Shown here: positions 27,561 to 35,745 of the stretch, one piece after another
Layout: each line of letters opens with the position of its first letter
How positions within the stretch are numbered: the first letter of the stretch is position 1
Assembly: GCF_025499465.1 (NCBI RefSeq)
Contig: NZ_JAIMCA010000002.1
Span: forward strand, 616,878 to 680,877
Reading direction: 5' to 3'
DNA from: Allobosea sp. BH3
GTDB lineage: Bacteria > Pseudomonadota > Alphaproteobacteria > Rhizobiales > Beijerinckiaceae
Length of the DNA: 64,000 nucleotides
The notes under the pieces: model-generated
The model's input: the letters and a program-made list of their open reading frames with translations, nothing else
The model's database searches: none
What the model was told of the DNA's origin: nothing
Position numbers and translations under genes: made by a program

Positions 27561-28376
27561 ATGGCCGCCCGTTTCCGTGAGCGTGGATTCGTCGTGAGGG
27601 CCCTGCTGTCGGGACTGCTCGCGCTGACGTTCGTGCCGGCTGTCCTGGCCGCTGCACCGCGTGAGCGGCAAGGCCAGCCTGCCTCCAGCAACGCGCCGAA
27701 ACCGACGACCGTCGCCGCGCCTCTGCCGCCGCCCCGCCCCGCTGCTTTGCCCACGCCTGCCAAAGCTGCCGAGCCCGCCAGTGTCGAAACGCCGGCTGAG
27801 CCTGAGCGCCCCGCCGGCCCGCCGATCTGCTATGCAGTGTTCGCCGAGCGCGGCGGCGAGGCCCTGCCCACTCCCGCGACCGAGACGCAGCGGCCCGAAT
27901 GCGCCATCGAGGACCCGGTCACCTTCCGCGAGGTGAACCTGCCGGATGGCGGCAAGGTGACGCTGGATAGCGCCATCACCGTGCGATGCAGCTTCGCGGT
28001 CGAGCTCGCCGCCTGGATACGCGACGATCTCTCTGCCCTGGCGCAGAAGGAGAACACCCGGCTGGCAAAGCTCACCGGCGTGGGCGGCCATGCCTGCCGG
28101 CCCCGCAACGGGGTGGCGGGCGCCCCGATCAGCGAGCATGCGAGCGGCAACGCGCTGGACCTCTTCGGCCTCGCCTTCCAGGACGGCCGCAGCGTTTCGC
28201 TCGCCGGCAAGGAGCCGGAGCTCAAGCCGCTGCGTGAGGCCATCCAGCGAAGCGTCTGCGGGCGGTTCACGACCGTGCTCGGCCCCGGCGCGGACGCCTC
28301 GCACAAGGACCATCTGCATTTCGACTTGAAAGAACGCGCGCGCGGCCTGCGCATGTGCCAGTGGGCGGTCGAGTAG
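27561..28376 (+). CDS. Extensin-like protein with M15-type metallopeptidase fold
   Basis: This 271-residue protein starts with a signal peptide (about residues 1-31). A proline/alanine-rich linker follows (about 38-88), then an extensin-like C-terminal domain. The domain carries putative zinc ligands in SEHASGNALDLFG and SHKDHLHFD, arranged as in D,D-carboxypeptidases of family M15. Four or more cysteines in the mature part may form disulfides. It probably acts on the cell wall next to the L,D-transpeptidase; activity is inferred from the fold only. Confidence 0.85.
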   Translation: MAARFRERGFVVRALLSGLLALTFVPAVLAAAPRERQGQPASSNAPKPTTVAAPLPPPRPAALPTPAKAAEPASVETPAEPERPAGPPICYAVFAERGGEALPTPATETQRPECAIEDPVTFREVNLPDGGKVTLDSAITVRCSFAVELAAWIRDDLSALAQKENTRLAKLTGVGGHACRPRNGVAGAPISEHASGNALDLFGLAFQDGRSVSLAGKEPELKPLREAIQRSVCGRFTTVLGPGADASHKDHLHFDLKERARGLRMCQWAVE

Positions 28377-28412
28377 ATCGGCTCGGCGAAGCAGCGAGCC
28401 GGGCTCGCCGCG

Positions 28413-29012
28413 TCAGGACGCTTTGCGCCCGTAAGCGTGATGGACGATCCGGTTGAAGGATCGGTAGAGCTGTTCCAGCCGGTTGAAGTCCCCGCCATCC
28501 TGGGTGATCGGTCCGGCGCTGTCGGCAATGGCGACGAGCTGGAGGGCGATGTCGTCGCGCGGCGCGGTTTCCGACAACTCGCCCGAGGCCATGGCCTGGC
28601 CGATGCCGTTCTTGACGAGGCTGTCCAGCGTCGTGCCGAAATCGATCAGGGCCTGCTGCGCGCGCGGGCCGATCATATCCCGCTCCATGCGCATCCGGCC
28701 GATCAGCGACCAGGGATGGGCCGTCTTTCCCGTCGGGTTGTAAGTCAGGTAGCGCTGACGGTTGGACTCCATCATCCCGTCGATCTTCCGGGTCAGCGTC
28801 CGGTCGCTCAGCCAGTTCTCCGACCAGTTCTCGAGCGTCCTGTCGACATATTCGACGATGACCTCCTCGCAGAGGTTGAGCTTGTTGCCGTAGTGATGGT
28901 GGATGTTGGCGCGGGTCGTATCGAGCATCTCGGCGATGTCGCGAAAGCGCAGGCCCTGATAGCCATGACGGAGAAGCAGGACCACGGTCACACGCCTGAT
29001 CTCGTCCTTCAT
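28413..29012 (-). CDS. TetR-family transcriptional regulator
   Basis: This 199-residue protein has an N-terminal TetR helix-turn-helix: FRDIAEMLDTTRANIHHHYG followed by NKLNLCEEV. The C-terminal ligand domain is divergent. It is the last gene of the minus-strand catabolic operon that starts at 32632. The 20-bp palindrome at 32726-32745, upstream of that operon, is its most likely target. The inducer is unknown. Confidence 0.9.
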   Translation of the reverse strand: MKDEIRRVTVVLLLRHGYQGLRFRDIAEMLDTTRANIHHHYGNKLNLCEEVIVEYVDRTLENWSENWLSDRTLTRKIDGMMESNRQRYLTYNPTGKTAHPWSLIGRMRMERDMIGPRAQQALIDFGTTLDSLVKNGIGQAMASGELSETAPRDDIALQLVAIADSAGPITQDGGDFNRLEQLYRSFNRIVHHAYGRKAS

Positions 29013-29087
29013 GCCGCCCCCCTCATGACGCTCCTCCGCCCCGTCCCGCCGCGGGTCCGGGCGGGAACGGCTGGGAAGCGGACAGGA

Positions 29088-29858
29088 TCAGTCGTTCCAG
29101 AGGCCGCCCGTAACGCTGATCGTCTCGCCGGTGATGTATGACGCCTCGTCCGAGGCCAGGAAGGCGACGGCCTTCGCGATATCCTCGGGGAAGCCGGGCC
29201 GGCGCAGCGGGATATCCCTGGCGCGGTCAAAGGCACTCGGCAGTCCCTCGGCCTTGCGCTTGATCTCGGATTCATCGCGCATCTTGGTGTCGACGATCAG
29301 GCCGGGGCCGACCGCGTTCACGCGCACGCCATGCTCTCCGACCTCGGTGGCGAGCGACTGGGTGATGCCGATGATCGCGAATTTTGACGCACAATAGGCG
29401 CTGTAGGCCGCGACGCCCGACTTGCCCATCCAGGAGGCGATGTTGACGATCGCTCCCTTGCGGCGCTCGACCATCTGCGGTGCGACAGCGCGCGTCATGT
29501 AGAACAGCCCGTCGACATTGACCGCGAAATGCGAGCGCCAGTCGGCCTCGCTGGCCTCCAGAAGCTTGCCCACCTTCAGGACACCGGCATTGTTGACGAG
29601 GATGTCGATGGGGCCGAGCGCAGCGGTGAGCTTGGCCACGGCCGCCTCGACATCGGACCGCGAGGAGACATTGCCCGCCGCCGCGACAACCTTGCCGCCG
29701 CTCTCACGCAGGCCGGCCGCCGTCTTCTCCGCGGCCTCGCCGTCAAGGTCGAGGATGCCGACCTCGCAGCCTTCCGCCAGCAACCGCGCCGCGATACCCT
29801 TGCCGATGCCATAGGCAGCGCCGGTGACGATCGCCCTGCGTCCTTCAAGTCCGTACAT
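29088..29858 (-). CDS. Short-chain dehydrogenase/reductase, second of a pair
   Basis: This 256-residue classical SDR shows TGAAYGIGKG for nucleotide binding, LDLD after the second strand (NAD preference), NNAGV, and the active-site YSAYCASK. The start at ATG 29858 lies just downstream of the preceding SDR stop; a TTG at 29867 that overlaps that stop is possible. It has the same strand and operon as the SDR at 29864-30649, and the two may act in sequence. Confidence 0.9.
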   Translation of the reverse strand: MYGLEGRRAIVTGAAYGIGKGIAARLLAEGCEVGILDLDGEAAEKTAAGLRESGGKVVAAAGNVSSRSDVEAAVAKLTAALGPIDILVNNAGVLKVGKLLEASEADWRSHFAVNVDGLFYMTRAVAPQMVERRKGAIVNIASWMGKSGVAAYSAYCASKFAIIGITQSLATEVGEHGVRVNAVGPGLIVDTKMRDESEIKRKAEGLPSAFDRARDIPLRRPGFPEDIAKAVAFLASDEASYITGETISVTGGLWND

Positions 29859-29863
29859 CACGA

Positions 29864-30649
29864 TCAAGCCTTCTTCTTCAATTTGCGGTCGCCGCGCGCG
29901 GTCCAGCCACCATCTACCACCATGACCGTGCCGGTGCAGAAGGAAGCATCGTCGCTGGCGAGCCAGAGCATCGCCTGCGCGATCTCGACCGGCTGGCCGA
30001 GGCGTTCCATCGCCTGCCGTTCTTCAAGGCCACGGCGCAGGTCCGCGCCGTCCGGCCCGCTCAGGATCTTCTTGAAATAGGGCGACTCGATCGTGCCGGG
30101 CGCGACCGCGTTGATGCGGATGCCATCCTCGACATGGTCGATCGCCATGGCCCGCGTCAGCGCTGCGACGGCGCCCTTCGAGGCGACATAGGCCGCGCGG
30201 TCGTGGATGCCGACATTCGCCGCTGCCGAAGCCGTCGAGACGATCGCGCCGCCGCCTTGCTTCGCCATGACCGGAATGACGTGCTTGCAGCCGAGATAGA
30301 CGCCCTTGACGTTGACCGCCATCAGCGCTTCCCAATCCGCCTCGGAGGTGGTGACGACCGTGCCGGCGATGCCATAGCCGGCATTGTTGACGAGGATGTC
30401 GATGCGGCCATGCGCAGCGGCGACCTTGTCGACCATCGCCTTCACCTCGGCCTCCTTCGAGACATCGACGCCGACAGGCTCGGCTTTGCCGCCGGCGGCC
30501 ACGATCTCCTGCGCCACGCTTTCGGCGGCCGGGAGGTTGCGATCGGCGACGATCACGGTCGCGCCCTCCCTGGCGAAGAGCTTGCAGGCCTCATGCCCGA
30601 TGCCGGAGCCGCCCCCGGTGATGATCGCGATGCGTCCTGCGAGCTTCAT
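29864..30649 (-). CDS. Short-chain dehydrogenase/reductase, first of a pair
   Basis: This 261-residue classical SDR shows TGGGSGIG, VADRN after the second strand, NNAGYGIAG and the active-site YVASKGAVAALTR. The ATG at 30649 has GGAG nine bases upstream and is preferred over an in-frame GTG at 30664. It lies in the operon of NIPSNAP, hydrolase and aspartate-dehydrogenase-like genes. The substrate is unknown. Confidence 0.9.
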   Translation of the reverse strand: MKLAGRIAIITGGGSGIGHEACKLFAREGATVIVADRNLPAAESVAQEIVAAGGKAEPVGVDVSKEAEVKAMVDKVAAAHGRIDILVNNAGYGIAGTVVTTSEADWEALMAVNVKGVYLGCKHVIPVMAKQGGGAIVSTASAAANVGIHDRAAYVASKGAVAALTRAMAIDHVEDGIRINAVAPGTIESPYFKKILSGPDGADLRRGLEERQAMERLGQPVEIAQAMLWLASDDASFCTGTVMVVDGGWTARGDRKLKKKA

Positions 30650-30696
30650 CTGTTCGCGCTCCACTCAATCGGCCGAAGCTGTGCGCAGCGATGCCC

Positions 30697-31503
30697 TCAC
30701 AGCATCACCACCGGCGAGAAATGCTGGTCGATGGCAGCGAGCAGCGAACGACCGACGATCCAGGACGATTTCGGATTGGTCGGGGACGGGCGGTTGGCGA
30801 TCGTCATCTGCATGGTGCCGAACTCGCTGCGAACCCTCACCACATGAGTGTTGCCCTTGGCCTCAGGATCACAGACGACGCTGACGCGGGTGGCCTCGAA
30901 ACCGGGTCCGGCCAGCGCCAGGGCAGCGGCGACGTTGAGGTTCTGCGGATAGTCCGCCGCCGCCTGTCGCGCCGTGCCCTCGAACAGCGTCACCGGAGCC
31001 GCGATGGCCTGCGGATCGTGGCCGAGCGCCTCCAGCTCCTTCGCCCAGGCGGCCGGCGGCTTGCGCGATTCATAGGTCAATTCCAGCTCGCGCGCGGGCC
31101 GGACCGCCCGCACATAATCGAGCGCTCCGAGCGCGCCCGAGGCGAGCAGCAGCCGCCCGCCATGAGACTTCGCCGCCTCGACCAGTCGCTCCTTCAGCGC
31201 GTCGTCATGCAGCGCACCGATGGAGGAGACCAGCACGGGCAGGCCCAGCACCAGCGCGTCCGGAACCTGCTCGCGAACCGCGCCGTGGCCGGCAGCCTCA
31301 ACGACGAGATCGGGGGTGAACGCAGCAAGCTCCGCGGCGCTTTCGACGACAGCCACGCCGGAGGGAACGCGGTCACGGGAAGCGGAGCCCTTCCGCAACC
31401 AGACGGCAACCCGGTACTCGGGTTCGGACGCGGCGAGCAGGCTCTCGACCAGCTCGCCGGCAATCGCGCCGAAACCAATGACGGCAACACGCCGCGACTT
31501 CAT
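30697..31503 (-). CDS. Aspartate dehydrogenase-like oxidoreductase (NadX family)
   Basis: This 268-residue protein has an N-terminal NAD(P)-binding motif (VAVIGFGAIAGELVE). Family landmarks follow: VEAAGHGAVREQVPD, VLVSSIGALHDDALK, YPQNLNVAAALALAG and NRPSPTNPKSS. Members convert L-aspartate to iminoaspartate or act on related amino acids. The start ATG overlaps the stop of the upstream hydrolase by four bases. The setting, with two SDRs, a hydrolase and a cupin, suggests catabolism rather than NAD synthesis; that is inference. Confidence 0.85.
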   Translation of the reverse strand: MKSRRVAVIGFGAIAGELVESLLAASEPEYRVAVWLRKGSASRDRVPSGVAVVESAAELAAFTPDLVVEAAGHGAVREQVPDALVLGLPVLVSSIGALHDDALKERLVEAAKSHGGRLLLASGALGALDYVRAVRPARELELTYESRKPPAAWAKELEALGHDPQAIAAPVTLFEGTARQAAADYPQNLNVAAALALAGPGFEATRVSVVCDPEAKGNTHVVRVRSEFGTMQMTIANRPSPTNPKSSWIVGRSLLAAIDQHFSPVVML

Positions 31504-32318
31504 AGCCCGGCGATCCATTCCGCCACCTTGGCCGTGAAGGCATCGGGGCGAGAGGCCGGGAAGAAATGGCCGCCGGTATCGAGCAGGACGGTGCGCGCGC
31601 CGGGCAGCGCCTGCGCGAGCTCTTCCTGCAGGAAGGCGGGGACGATCATGTCGTCGCGGGCACCAAGCACGAGGATCGGCAGATCAAGCGAAGCGGCCTC
31701 GGCGCTGCCATCGAAGGACAACAGCGCATCGATGCGCTCGCGCACCACCTGCCGCGCCTCCGGCGTGAGCGGAGCGTTCGCCATTCCTGTCTCGTAGACC
31801 TGCCAGTTCGCCTCCAGCCAAGCAGGCGGATAAGCGAGCAGCGAAGCCGTGGCGGCGTAGGCCTGCGGCGCGATGTCGAGGATGTCGCGCCGCGTGCCGA
31901 ACAACCCGCTCATATAGCGGCTGGGCTTCAACCAGGTCGCGCTGAGGATCATGCCGGAGAGCCGCTCCGGCGCGATGCGCGCCAGCGCCTGGCCGATGCA
32001 GCCGCCCGTCGAATGCCCCAGCAGCACGCAGCTTTCGACGCCCGCGGCGTCCAGCACCTCAAGGCAATCGCGGGCGAGCTGGTCGATCGTGCAGGGCGCC
32101 GTGCCGCGGCTCGAAGCGCCGATGCCGCGCTGGTCGAAGCGCAGGATGCGGAACTGGCCACTCAACGTAGCCGCAGTGCCCTTCCAGAAGCCGCCCGTTC
32201 CACCGAGCCCGCTGACCAGCAGCAGGGTCGTCGGCCCCTCACCTTGCGACCATGCCTGAAGGACGGCGCCGTCCGGCGTCGTGGCGGTGAAGCTCTGTTC
32301 TGCGGGCCGGTCTGTCAT
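31500..32318 (-). CDS. Alpha/beta-hydrolase
   Basis: This 272-residue protein has the alpha/beta-hydrolase fold: an oxyanion-hole region VSGLGGTGGFW, the nucleophile elbow GHSTGG (serine near residue 103), the acid in LGARDDMIVP, and the histidine in DTGGHFFP. It could be an esterase, lactonase or C-C hydrolase. The ATG at 32318 shares one base with the NIPSNAP stop (TGATG), so the two are coupled. Confidence 0.9.
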   Translation of the reverse strand: MTDRPAEQSFTATTPDGAVLQAWSQGEGPTTLLLVSGLGGTGGFWKGTAATLSGQFRILRFDQRGIGASSRGTAPCTIDQLARDCLEVLDAAGVESCVLLGHSTGGCIGQALARIAPERLSGMILSATWLKPSRYMSGLFGTRRDILDIAPQAYAATASLLAYPPAWLEANWQVYETGMANAPLTPEARQVVRERIDALLSFDGSAEAASLDLPILVLGARDDMIVPAFLQEELAQALPGARTVLLDTGGHFFPASRPDAFTAKVAEWIAGL

Positions 32319-32632
32319 CACTGCATCGGAGAGTATGCGACGGGCGTCAGGATGCGCGAGTTCTGCGTGTCGATCAGGCCGTCGACACGCTTCAGATAGT
32401 CCTGCCAGCGCGGGTCGGCGAGCATCTTCCGGCGGCGCGCCATGCGGTCGTCGAGGCTCTCATAGCTCCACAAGGCGACGACATGGTTGAGCTCGCCGAT
32501 CTCGGTGGTGAAATAAGCATGGAACGTGCCGAGATGCTCCTTCTGGAGCGGCAGGCCGTATTCCCCGTAAAGCCGGACGAACTCTGGCAGCTTGCCGGCC
32601 TTGATGCGGTAATCGCGTTCTTCGTAGATCAT
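32318..32632 (-). CDS. NIPSNAP-family protein
   Basis: This 104-residue protein opens with MIYEERDYRIKAGKLPEFVR and has the dimeric ferredoxin-like alternation seen in NIPSNAP proteins, including NHVVALWSYESLDDR. It is the first gene of the operon and directly follows the divergent promoter with the TetR-type palindrome. Bacterial NIPSNAP proteins are often found in catabolic operons, but their reaction is not established. Confidence 0.88.
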   Translation of the reverse strand: MIYEERDYRIKAGKLPEFVRLYGEYGLPLQKEHLGTFHAYFTTEIGELNHVVALWSYESLDDRMARRRKMLADPRWQDYLKRVDGLIDTQNSRILTPVAYSPMQ

Positions 32633-32725
32633 CGCCGCTCACCTCTTCCGATCGCAGTTCATACCAAACCAGCACGGGATGTCGCTGCCGGCAAAATGAC
32701 AGTCGAACTGCATGGAAGACATAGT

Positions 32726-32745
32726 TACTGACATGTAAGTCAGTA
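32726..32745. promoter_or_regulatory. TetR-type operator palindrome
   Basis: Arms TACTGAC and GTCAGTA enclose ATGTAA, a perfect 7-base inverted repeat over 20 bp. It lies between the divergent NIPSNAP operon and the cupin gene, 94 bp before the NIPSNAP start. Length and symmetry fit a TetR operator, and a tetR-type gene ends the operon. Confidence 0.65.
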
Positions 32746-32890
32746 CGCCCTCCCTTTGACCCATGTCAACGCGCAGGGCGGCCTGCGCCGAATGCGATAT
32801 CAGGGCTCTTTCTCGGGCCTGCCGGATATGCAAGCTGAAACGACCGAACGGGCTTCCGTCGGTCGCTCGCTCAATTTCGAGGGTATGGTC

Positions 32891-33271
32891 ATGAAGCCAA
32901 TGGATCACGAAACGCAGCCGCTCGAGAAATGGCGCGACGGCGTGATGACGCGGATGCTGTATTCGTCCCTCGTCAAGTCGATGCAGCTCTGCATCTTCGA
33001 GCAGTTCTGCGAGCCGGGCCTCGGCGCCCCGATCCATCTCCATGCCGTCGAAGAGGTTCTCGAGGTGATCGAGGGCGAAGCGGAGATCTATCTGAGGGGC
33101 GAAGCCGCACTCGTCAGGCCGGGCCAGTCGGTGCTGGTTCCGGCCGGCGCAAAGCACGGCTTCAAGAATGTCGGCACCGGCATCCTGCGAGTCCGCGCGA
33201 CGCTCGCGGCACCGATCTTCGAGGCGAGCTACGAAGACCGCAACGAGCTCTCGCGCCGCTACGTGCCCTGA
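32891..33271 (+). CDS. Cupin-domain protein
   Basis: This 126-residue single-domain cupin has the first motif PIHLHAVEEVLEVIEGEAEI and the second motif PGQSVLVPAGAKHGF, including metal-ligand type residues H, H, E and H. The start at 32891 has GAGGG seven bases upstream. An in-frame TTG at 32756 would add 45 residues of poor quality. It is divergent from the NIPSNAP operon and probably shares its regulator. It could be a small dioxygenase, isomerase or binding protein. Confidence 0.82.
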   Translation: MKPMDHETQPLEKWRDGVMTRMLYSSLVKSMQLCIFEQFCEPGLGAPIHLHAVEEVLEVIEGEAEIYLRGEAALVRPGQSVLVPAGAKHGFKNVGTGILRVRATLAAPIFEASYEDRNELSRRYVP

Positions 33272-33297
33272 GGGGGCATCCGAGCGATCGGGACCGG

Positions 33298-33384
33298 CAT
33301 TGCGAGCGCAGCGAAGCAATCCGGGGGCGGCAGCGCTCTACATCCCTCTGGATTGCTTCGTCGCTGTCGCTCCTCGCAATGACG
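33298..33384. repeat. Dispersed inverted repeat of the CATTGCGAGCG type
   Basis: The left part reads CATTGCGAGC followed by GCAGCGAAGCAATCC. The right part reads GGATTGCTTCG and ends CTCGCAATGACG. Such palindromic units (REP/RPE-like) are scattered in Hyphomicrobiales genomes. It lies between the convergent cupin and hydantoinase genes and may also serve as a two-way terminator. Confidence 0.7.
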
Positions 33385-33406
33385 ACCTGGACCGAAGGGG
33401 CGAGCC

Positions 33407-34885
33407 CTACAGCAGCTTCGCGCCGAAATTCGTCGCCGGGTCCATGTCGGCGACGAGGCGGCCCGTTGGCTCGGCAGCCCAGCCGCCCTTGCGGCCGAGC
33501 CAGCGGCCCGAGCCGGGCGAGGCCTTCACCGCACCGTCCGCCACGATCTCTTCACCGCGCCGGATCACGCGCTCCGGCCAGCCGGTCACGCTGCGGCCGG
33601 CAAAGGGGGTAAAGCCGGTCAGGTCATGCATCGCCTCGTCCGTGATCGTCACCGTCTTCTGCGGGTCCCAGATCGCGATGTCGGCGTCATAGCCCGGCAG
33701 CAGCGCGCCCTTGTTCGGCAGGTTGTAGAGCGAGGCCGGCGCCGTCGCGGTCAGCTCGACGAAGGCCTCCAGCCCGCGGCCCGCGAATTCCGGCCGCCCC
33801 TTCGAGACGAGCGCATCGAAGAGCAGTGGCAAGCGCACCTCCAGTCCCGGCAAGCCGTTGGCGATCTGCTTGAAGTTCGGGTTCGGCCCGGCCGAGAGCT
33901 TGCCGGTCTCGTCGAAGCGATAGGGGGCGTGGTCAGAGGAGACGGTCTGGATGTCGCCCAGCGCCAGCGCCTGCCAGAGCGCGTCCTGATCGGCCGCCTC
34001 GCGCGGCGGCGGGGAGCACATCCATTTCGCGCCTTCAAGCCCCGGCTTGTCGAGGTCCTGCTTCGTCAGGAAGAGGTATTGCGGGCAGGTTTCGGCGAAG
34101 ACCTTCAAGCCGCGCCCGCGCGCCTGCCGGATGACCGCCGCGCCCTCCGCCGTCGAGACATGGAAGATCATGATCGGCTGGTCGAGAAGTTCGGCCGCCG
34201 TGATCAGCCGGTTGAACGCCTCGGGCTCCGAGCCGCGCGGATGGCTGATCGCGTGGTATTTCGGCGCGACATAGCCCTTCTCGACGAGCTTTTTGCCCAT
34301 CCAGGCGATCATGCCGTGGTTCTCGGCGTGGACGCAAACCAGCGCGCGGTTCTTCCGCGCCGTCAGCAACAGGTCGAGCAGCGGCTCGTCGTCGATCTTG
34401 ATGAGATCGTAGGTCATGAAGATCTTGATCGAGGCATGCCCCTCCCCGATCAGCGCCGGCAGGTCCGTCTGGATGGTTTTGGCATCCGGATTGGCGACGA
34501 TGAGGTGGAAGGCGTAGTCGATCAACGCGCCGCGCTTCGCCAGCGCCGCGTAGTCGTCGACGACCTTGCGTAGATCGCTGCCGCGATGCTGCGCGGCGAA
34601 GGAGATCAGCGTCGTGTTGCCGCCGAAGGCGGCGGAGGTGGTGGCGCTCTCGAAGGTGTCGGCGTTGAGCAGCCCGCCGGCCGAGACCTGCTCGACATGG
34701 GCGTGGGTGTCGATGCCACCGGGCAGTACCAGCTTGCCGGTCGCGTCGATCTCGCGCGCGCCGGCCGGGAGCCCCTGCCCCACCGCGGCGATCCTGCCGT
34801 CCTTCACCGCGACATTGGCGGCAAAGCTGCCGGTGGCGCTGCCGACCGTGCCGCCGCGGATGACCAGATCGTAGCTCGTCGTCAT
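33407..34885 (-). CDS. hydA: D-hydantoinase / dihydropyrimidinase
   Basis: This 492-residue amidohydrolase opens cyclic hydantoins or dihydropyrimidines. Metal ligands are visible: H61 and H63 in DTHAHVE, a carboxylated lysine K154 in ASIKIFMTYD, H186 in CVHAENHG, H242 in FHVSTAEG, and D318 in SSDHAP. The start at 34885 matches the family N-terminus (SYDLVIRGGTV). It is the last gene of the operon carbamoylase - racemase - hydantoinase, separated from the racemase by a 162-bp gap that holds an inverted repeat. Allantoinase is a less likely alternative. Confidence 0.92.
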   Translation of the reverse strand: MTTSYDLVIRGGTVGSATGSFAANVAVKDGRIAAVGQGLPAGAREIDATGKLVLPGGIDTHAHVEQVSAGGLLNADTFESATTSAAFGGNTTLISFAAQHRGSDLRKVVDDYAALAKRGALIDYAFHLIVANPDAKTIQTDLPALIGEGHASIKIFMTYDLIKIDDEPLLDLLLTARKNRALVCVHAENHGMIAWMGKKLVEKGYVAPKYHAISHPRGSEPEAFNRLITAAELLDQPIMIFHVSTAEGAAVIRQARGRGLKVFAETCPQYLFLTKQDLDKPGLEGAKWMCSPPPREAADQDALWQALALGDIQTVSSDHAPYRFDETGKLSAGPNPNFKQIANGLPGLEVRLPLLFDALVSKGRPEFAGRGLEAFVELTATAPASLYNLPNKGALLPGYDADIAIWDPQKTVTITDEAMHDLTGFTPFAGRSVTGWPERVIRRGEEIVADGAVKASPGSGRWLGRKGGWAAEPTGRLVADMDPATNFGAKLL

Positions 34886-34923
34886 GTCGTTCGCCTTTTT
34901 GCCGTCGGAACACAGTCTTGGAG

Positions 34924-35036
34924 CCCTCATCCTGAGGAGCGCTTCGCTGAAGCGCGTCTCGATGATGCTTCAGGTGGTTCCGGAGCCTCCTGAAGCATCC
35001 TTCGAGACGCCGCTTCGCGGCTCCTCAGGATGAGGG
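34924..35036. repeat. Dispersed inverted repeat of the CCTCATCCTGAGGAGC type
   Basis: This 113-bp unit begins CCCTCATCCTGAGGAGC and ends GCTCCTCAGGATGAGGG, with further internal symmetry (GCGTCTCGATGATGCTTCAGG against CCTGAAGCATCCTTCGAGACGC). It sits within the hydantoin operon, between racemase and hydantoinase genes. It is a scattered rhizobial-type palindromic repeat and could form a strong RNA stem that lowers expression of the last gene. Confidence 0.8.
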
Positions 35037-35047
35037 TTGAGGGTATC

Positions 35048-35707
35048 TCAGCGGACCATGACGGTGCCGATCGCCATGGCGACGGCGGCCTGGGTCGGGT
35101 CGATCACCGGGATGCCAAGCGCCTGCTCCAGCGGGCGGCGATGGCGGGCCATGCCGGCGCAGCCCATGACGATGGCGCCGGCGCCGTCCATCTCCTTGAG
35201 CTCCGTGCCGATCGCGATCATGCGCGCGAGCGTGCCCTCTCCCGAGGCGCTCTCGGCGACCGACATCTCCAGCGGCCGCTCGCCGGCGAGACGGTCCATC
35301 AGCCCCATCTGGCGCAGATAGCGGATATGGCGCGGGATCGAGCGGGACTTGATGGCGATGACGCCGAAGCGGTCCGCCCGCGTCAGCGCGGTCAGCACAC
35401 CGCATTCGGCGATGCCGAAGACCGGGCTCGCCGTGCCCTCGCGCGCCACATGCAGCCCGGGATCGGAATAGCAGGCGATGACGAAGGCATCGACGTCGTT
35501 CGCCGCCTCGACCTTGCGCCGCAGCGGCAGCGAGACGCTCTCGACATGCTCCTGCGTCTCGATCCCGAGGGGGCCTTCTGCCAACGTCTCGCAGACGATC
35601 TCCGGCCCCTCAGTGTAAGTCAGCGGCAGCACGGCCTGACGCAGCCCCTCCGTGACGACCTCGTTGGAATTCGGGTTGATGACGAGGATGCGGGCGCGGC
35701 GGGTCAT
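35048..35707 (-). CDS. Asp/Glu/hydantoin racemase family protein
   Basis: This 219-residue member of the racemase family has the two catalytic cysteines: C79 in IACYSDPG and C183 in VMGCAGM. The N-terminus ARILVINPNSNE is typical of hydantoin racemases. It would interconvert D- and L-hydantoins so that the hydantoinase and carbamoylase can use both. The start at 35707 is 38 bp after the carbamoylase stop. Confidence 0.92.
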   Translation of the reverse strand: MTRRARILVINPNSNEVVTEGLRQAVLPLTYTEGPEIVCETLAEGPLGIETQEHVESVSLPLRRKVEAANDVDAFVIACYSDPGLHVAREGTASPVFGIAECGVLTALTRADRFGVIAIKSRSIPRHIRYLRQMGLMDRLAGERPLEMSVAESASGEGTLARMIAIGTELKEMDGAGAIVMGCAGMARHRRPLEQALGIPVIDPTQAAVAMAIGTVMVR

Positions 35708-35745
35708 GGGTTCAATCCTTCGGGCGGGGCGGAGCGGGCCACAGG

